Part shown: positions 60,701 through 64,000 of the stretch, in pieces
Layout of the letters: the number at the start of each line of letters is the position of its first letter
Numbering within the stretch: the stretch's first letter is position 1
NCBI RefSeq assembly: GCF_001411555.2
Contig: NC_049916.1
Location: 21,917,558-21,981,557 of the forward strand
Direction of reading: 5' to 3'
From: Juglans regia
Taxonomy: Eukaryota > Streptophyta > Magnoliopsida > Fagales > Juglandaceae
DNA length: 64,000 bases
The notes under the pieces: generated by a model
What the model was told of the DNA's origin: nothing
Database searches by the model: none
The model's input: only the letters and a program-made list of their open reading frames with translations
Position numbers and translations under genes: made by a program

Positions 60701-62812
60701 TCATGTATCAGTCTTTCATGCACACGCTCTTCCATAAAATAAAATCATAGGATGATTAATATGAGATATTTGCAAAATGTCTAAGACTCTTGTGTGAAAT
60801 TTCCTAAAAAATATTGCAGAGTTGCAGTGAGGAAACTGCTCATTGCATGATGGACACCATATTTTCTCCAAACTTTCACATTTCTAAACATGTTGTGGGG
60901 GATATTCCAAATAGAGGTAGGTTACTGAAATTGACTCTTCAGTTTACAAAATGCAATTTTGTTTCCTTCAAATGATTGCTATGGAGATCTCAGAATATAA
61001 TCTAATGATTTCCTATGTGTTCACTAGTTCATTAACCTTACTTTTTCCCCTTCTAGTTGATTTTGTCCAATACTTCAGGACTGGAGACCAGGTTGATGTG
61101 TTGAATGTTCATATTGATCAAGAAACTTCCAAATCCATTGTTGGGGAAGAGAAGAATTACACCAAGAACACTATGACTTCAATAACATTCCCAGTTGATA
61201 TGGAAGTAGATGCAAGAGGGTCATCCGGAATTTTGAATTCAGAGAAACATGGATATCAGATGAATTCAATTGGTAGAAATGTAGATTCTTGTTGTGATGT
61301 GGATTTGGATGGAGCAAGTCTTCCATCTGAAGTTTCATCTATATATCTTGCCATGCAAAGTTCTAAGCTTGAATGTGTTGATGAGCACGGTCACGATTCT
61401 ATGTCAACTGATGTTTATGTGGAGGATGATCAATATGAGGAATTTGATGACTTCGATCCTTATGTTTTCATAAGGAACTTACCAGACTTATCATCAGTTG
61501 TCCCAACTTTTCGCTCCATGCTACTACCAAAACAAACACGGAGTTGCCCTCCTACTACTCTTGTTTTGGACTTGGATGGTAAGGAAAAATGGGAAAAATG
61601 GAAGTATTTTTCTATAATGTATCAGTTTCATTGTTTATGTCTAGTGATGGATGAATCTGTTCTACATTTTTTTACCTTTTTAGTGTCTGTTATTTATCCT
61701 TGTATTTTCCATTAATTAAATTGATGGATGGAGCATTGATTATGAGTTTTATCCTTCTAAAATTGTAGGATGTGTGGTGTGAGTAGAAGCCCAGGCAAAA
61801 CTATTGCCTGTGGTTCTCTGCATTTTGATAATCATCTGATTGAAGTTTAGGAGTGAAAGATAGTGCCGCTTGACCTTCTTTCACCCCAACTTCCAGGGTG
61901 CCTGTCATTTTTTTCCTGTTTTCTTGCTTAAGTGTGGACATGCTCATGCTTGATTTAACGTGTTCTTGAACTGCGATTACCTGTTGAGGCATCCCTTGAA
62001 CTTTTGATATCTATCCTTGTATGCTGAGAGAGAGTTCAATTTGCAGAAACTTTGGTGCACTCCACACTAGAACCTTGTGATGGTGCAGACTTCACATTTC
62101 CTGTTAGTTTTAATCTCCAAGAGCATACAATCTATGTTCGATGCCGTCCTCATCTCAGAGATTTCATGGAGAGAGTTTCCAGCCTTTTTGAGATTATTAT
62201 ATTTACAGCTAGTCAAAGCATTTATGCAGAGCAGCTACTTAATGTGCTTGATCCGAGGAGAAAGGTGTTTCGTCATCGTGTTTACCGTGAGTCCTGTGTT
62301 TATGTGTATGGAAATTACCTCAAAGATTTGTCAGTTCTTGGTCGTGATTTGGCTCGTGTTATCATAATCGACAACTCTCCACAGGTACTGTTGTAACCTG
62401 ACTCTTCTACAAACAATTCTGCAAGTGTTGAACATCATGAACTTAGAAAAATTATTTCTTTTTGATACTAAAATTCAACATTGAAAGTATGCCAATTATG
62501 CAATGTGCCACACATTTATGTTGGTTCTTTAAATGGTGGGTATGCTCCATAAATGATGTAAATTTTGTTAACAAGTATGTTGGATCTTCGTCTTAGGCAT
62601 TTGGGTTCCAAGTCGACAATGGAATACCAATTGAAAGCTGGTTTGATGATCGCTCAGATAAAGAACTGCTTTTATTGCTTCCATTTTTGGAGAGCCTGGT
62701 AGGAGTCGAAGACGTCCGGCCATTGATTGCAAAGAAATTCAACCTTCGGGCGAAAATAGCAGCTGCAGTTTGTCCTCTAAACTCAACTAGAGGAGATCCT
62801 TATGAAAGATGA
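57800..62812 (+). CDS. SCP1/CTDSPL2-like HAD phosphatase
   Basis: Coding exons are 59992-60145, 60532-60665, 60820-60916, 61057-61578, 62047-62384 and 62597-62812, giving 486 residues with consistent phases. A leader exon is inferred from about 57800 to 57984 (CAG/GTACTA), joined to an acceptor at 59872. The N-terminal half is polar and low complexity with an acidic patch ([13 protein letters not shown]). The C-terminal FCP1/SCP domain has the catalytic DLDETLVHS (about residue 300, split by an intron after DLD), [31 protein letters not shown], the HAD motif IIDNSP (about 411) and IPIESWFDD. Such enzymes dephosphorylate serines, classically of the RNA polymerase II C-terminal domain. Arabidopsis SSP4-type proteins are the likely relatives. 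The start at 59992 gives the family-like MQTKKKSGG. Earlier ATGs open only short uORFs. Confidence 0.93.
58651..58804. other. Pre-miRNA-like foldback in the phosphatase leader intron
   Basis: The left arm at 58651-58699 contains GGAGGGCCTCGAGTG and GAGTGACAAATGAAGTGG. The right arm at 58754-58804 contains CCACTTCATTTGTCACTC and CACTTGAGGCCCTC. The arms pair over about 49 nt, with about 18 perfect pairs next to a loop of about 55 nt. It may be a miRNA gene, a young MITE or a chance inverted duplication. Confidence 0.6.
59873..59991 (+). promoter_or_regulatory. uORF-bearing leader of the phosphatase mRNA
   Basis: After splicing at 57984/59872 the leader would carry three overlapping short ORFs: MPSFLIF..., starting in the first exon and ending at 59880s after the splice; MKHDDFC-stop at 59881; and a 14-codon ORF starting MTTFVEKL at 59888. 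All end before the main ATG at 59992. Confidence 0.45.
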
Positions 62813-64000
62813 GCTTCAATGTGAATTCGTTTATACGGTTTGTAGCTACTGTACTGGCTTTTGTCCTGCATTGTTGGACTGTTTCTCTAACCCAATTGTA
62901 CTCAATATGAAGTTGATTTCAACCAGGAAAAAAGATGCGATAAGAGGATGTAATCAAACCAACAGCTCAAAACCTTGTATACAAGGAAGATGGCACTCAG
63001 TACTGCTCCATGGACGAATTAGCTTGACAATAAGTATTCTCAACTTTTTAACTTATATATGTATTATGTTGGGAAGATGATGAAGTTTGTAATGATGAAA
63101 ACTTGGTCTTTGAAGACTGGTAAGAGGTAATTTGATTTTAATAAAGTGGAAACTGTAAGTTTTATTTACCATTTGTGGTTTATTAAAATTCTTGCGCTCG
63201 TTTAGTTTCCATTACTACAAGCAATTGCAAGTCATTCTGTGGTAAAAAAAAAATCAAATAATATTATTCTATTACCATTACTGTGCCCATCGGATTTCCA
63301 GGCTCCCATCATAGAGTTGGGGGGAAAAGGCCTTGAAAACATGGGCAGAATTAGCTGTGAAAAATGCTGTGTTCACGCACAATTTGAAAAATCTAACATT
63401 TGAGGATGCTAAGTAAGGATTTACTTGGTAGGAAATGTAACAACAGCAACACCGTAGGAAAAAAAAAAAAAAAGATACCATTTTTCCTGATACCAAAGTT
63501 ACCAACAAATGATGATTGATTACATCTAAAACAATTTATAATTATTATGAGCAACTTGCAGCCCCACCTTTTAGAATCGAGTTAGGTAAGGTGAATTATT
63601 GAATGGAAATTTCACCTTAATCTTTTAGGGTCCAGAGAGTAGAATCAGAATGCAAAGGAATAAAAACAGGAATAGGAATCTTAGGATAGACACTTCTGAT
63701 CTAATCAATTGACCCATTTTCAATACCTATGGGGCCTATTTCCCATTCCATTTCACGATTTAATTCAACTCTGTCCACAAGTCTTGCTGACTAGGGAACT
63801 AGGTGACCCATGCATTATGGAAAGGAGGCCACTTCAGTTTCTTCAACTAATCGACTTCTAAAATTTCAAGAGGTGGGGTAGTTTTGGAGTGAAGATCAGA
63901 CGTCTGCCTTCACATTTTTTTAGGGCATTAGATTAAGGAAATATCTCATTGAATTACTGATGGTGAACTCGCAAAAAATTTCTATAAATTACACGTAGAC
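62813..64000. other. Phosphatase 3' UTR and right-edge intergenic DNA
   Basis: Up to about 63160 is probably 3' UTR; an AATAAA-like TTTTAATAAAGTGG occurs near 63140. Beyond that no gene is seen up to the window edge. Confidence 0.5.

Noticed and set aside
1..64000. CRISPR arrays, operons, Shine-Dalgarno sites, tRNA genes
   Set aside because: The window is plant nuclear DNA, so bacterial features do not apply. The only tRNA-like words belong to SINE elements and do not fold as full tRNAs.

Overview
The window is plant nuclear DNA from a woody eudicot. The genes have many short introns with long AT-rich intergenic DNA, and the proteins are plant-specific types (plant TOM20, MAP65, CYP78A, GT47 exostosin-like). 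The non-coding DNA carries plant LINE, SINE and MITE relics. A MITE family rich in CTCATCTCA motifs recalls Fagales/Juglandaceae genomes, but that placement is only an inference.

Six protein-coding genes can be rebuilt exon by exon, and in each the intron phases close correctly. (1) An ER M28-family metallopeptidase (ERMP1-like), minus strand, about 11198 down to 430, with its C-terminal part beyond the left edge. (2) A GT47 exostosin-type glycosyltransferase, plus, 15363-17826, head-to-head with gene 1. (3) A MAP65 microtubule-associated protein, plus, 26816-31195. (4) A plant TOM20 import receptor, plus, 33735-40479, whose last intron holds a SINE and a decayed LINE. (5) A CYP78A cytochrome P450, plus, 44530-46873. 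(6) An SCP1/CTDSPL2-like HAD phosphatase, plus, leader from about 57.8 kb and coding sequence 59992-62812. Genes 1 and 2 look like an ancestral neighbour pair. The other genes show no obvious functional link, as is usual in plants.

Two U6 snRNA genes (minus strand, 19737-19838 and 23830-23931) lie in near-identical duplicated blocks of about 340 bp. Each has an upstream sequence element and a TATA-like box at Pol III spacing. Between them lies a broken DUF642-family gene. A broken FAR1-type DNA-binding domain lies near 53 kb.

The rest is intergenic DNA: MITEs, two SINE-like units, a TRIM-like element, LINE pieces, microsatellites, a 42-bp tandem array, and an unusual AT-rich repeat family bounded by small GC-rich hairpins. 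The most interesting observations are the paired U6 genes, two GC-AG introns in unrelated genes, a LINE derivative lacking ORF2 inside a peptidase intron, a pre-miRNA-like foldback and stacked uORFs in the phosphatase leader, and the hairpin-ended repeat family. I saw no convincing wholly new multi-gene system.
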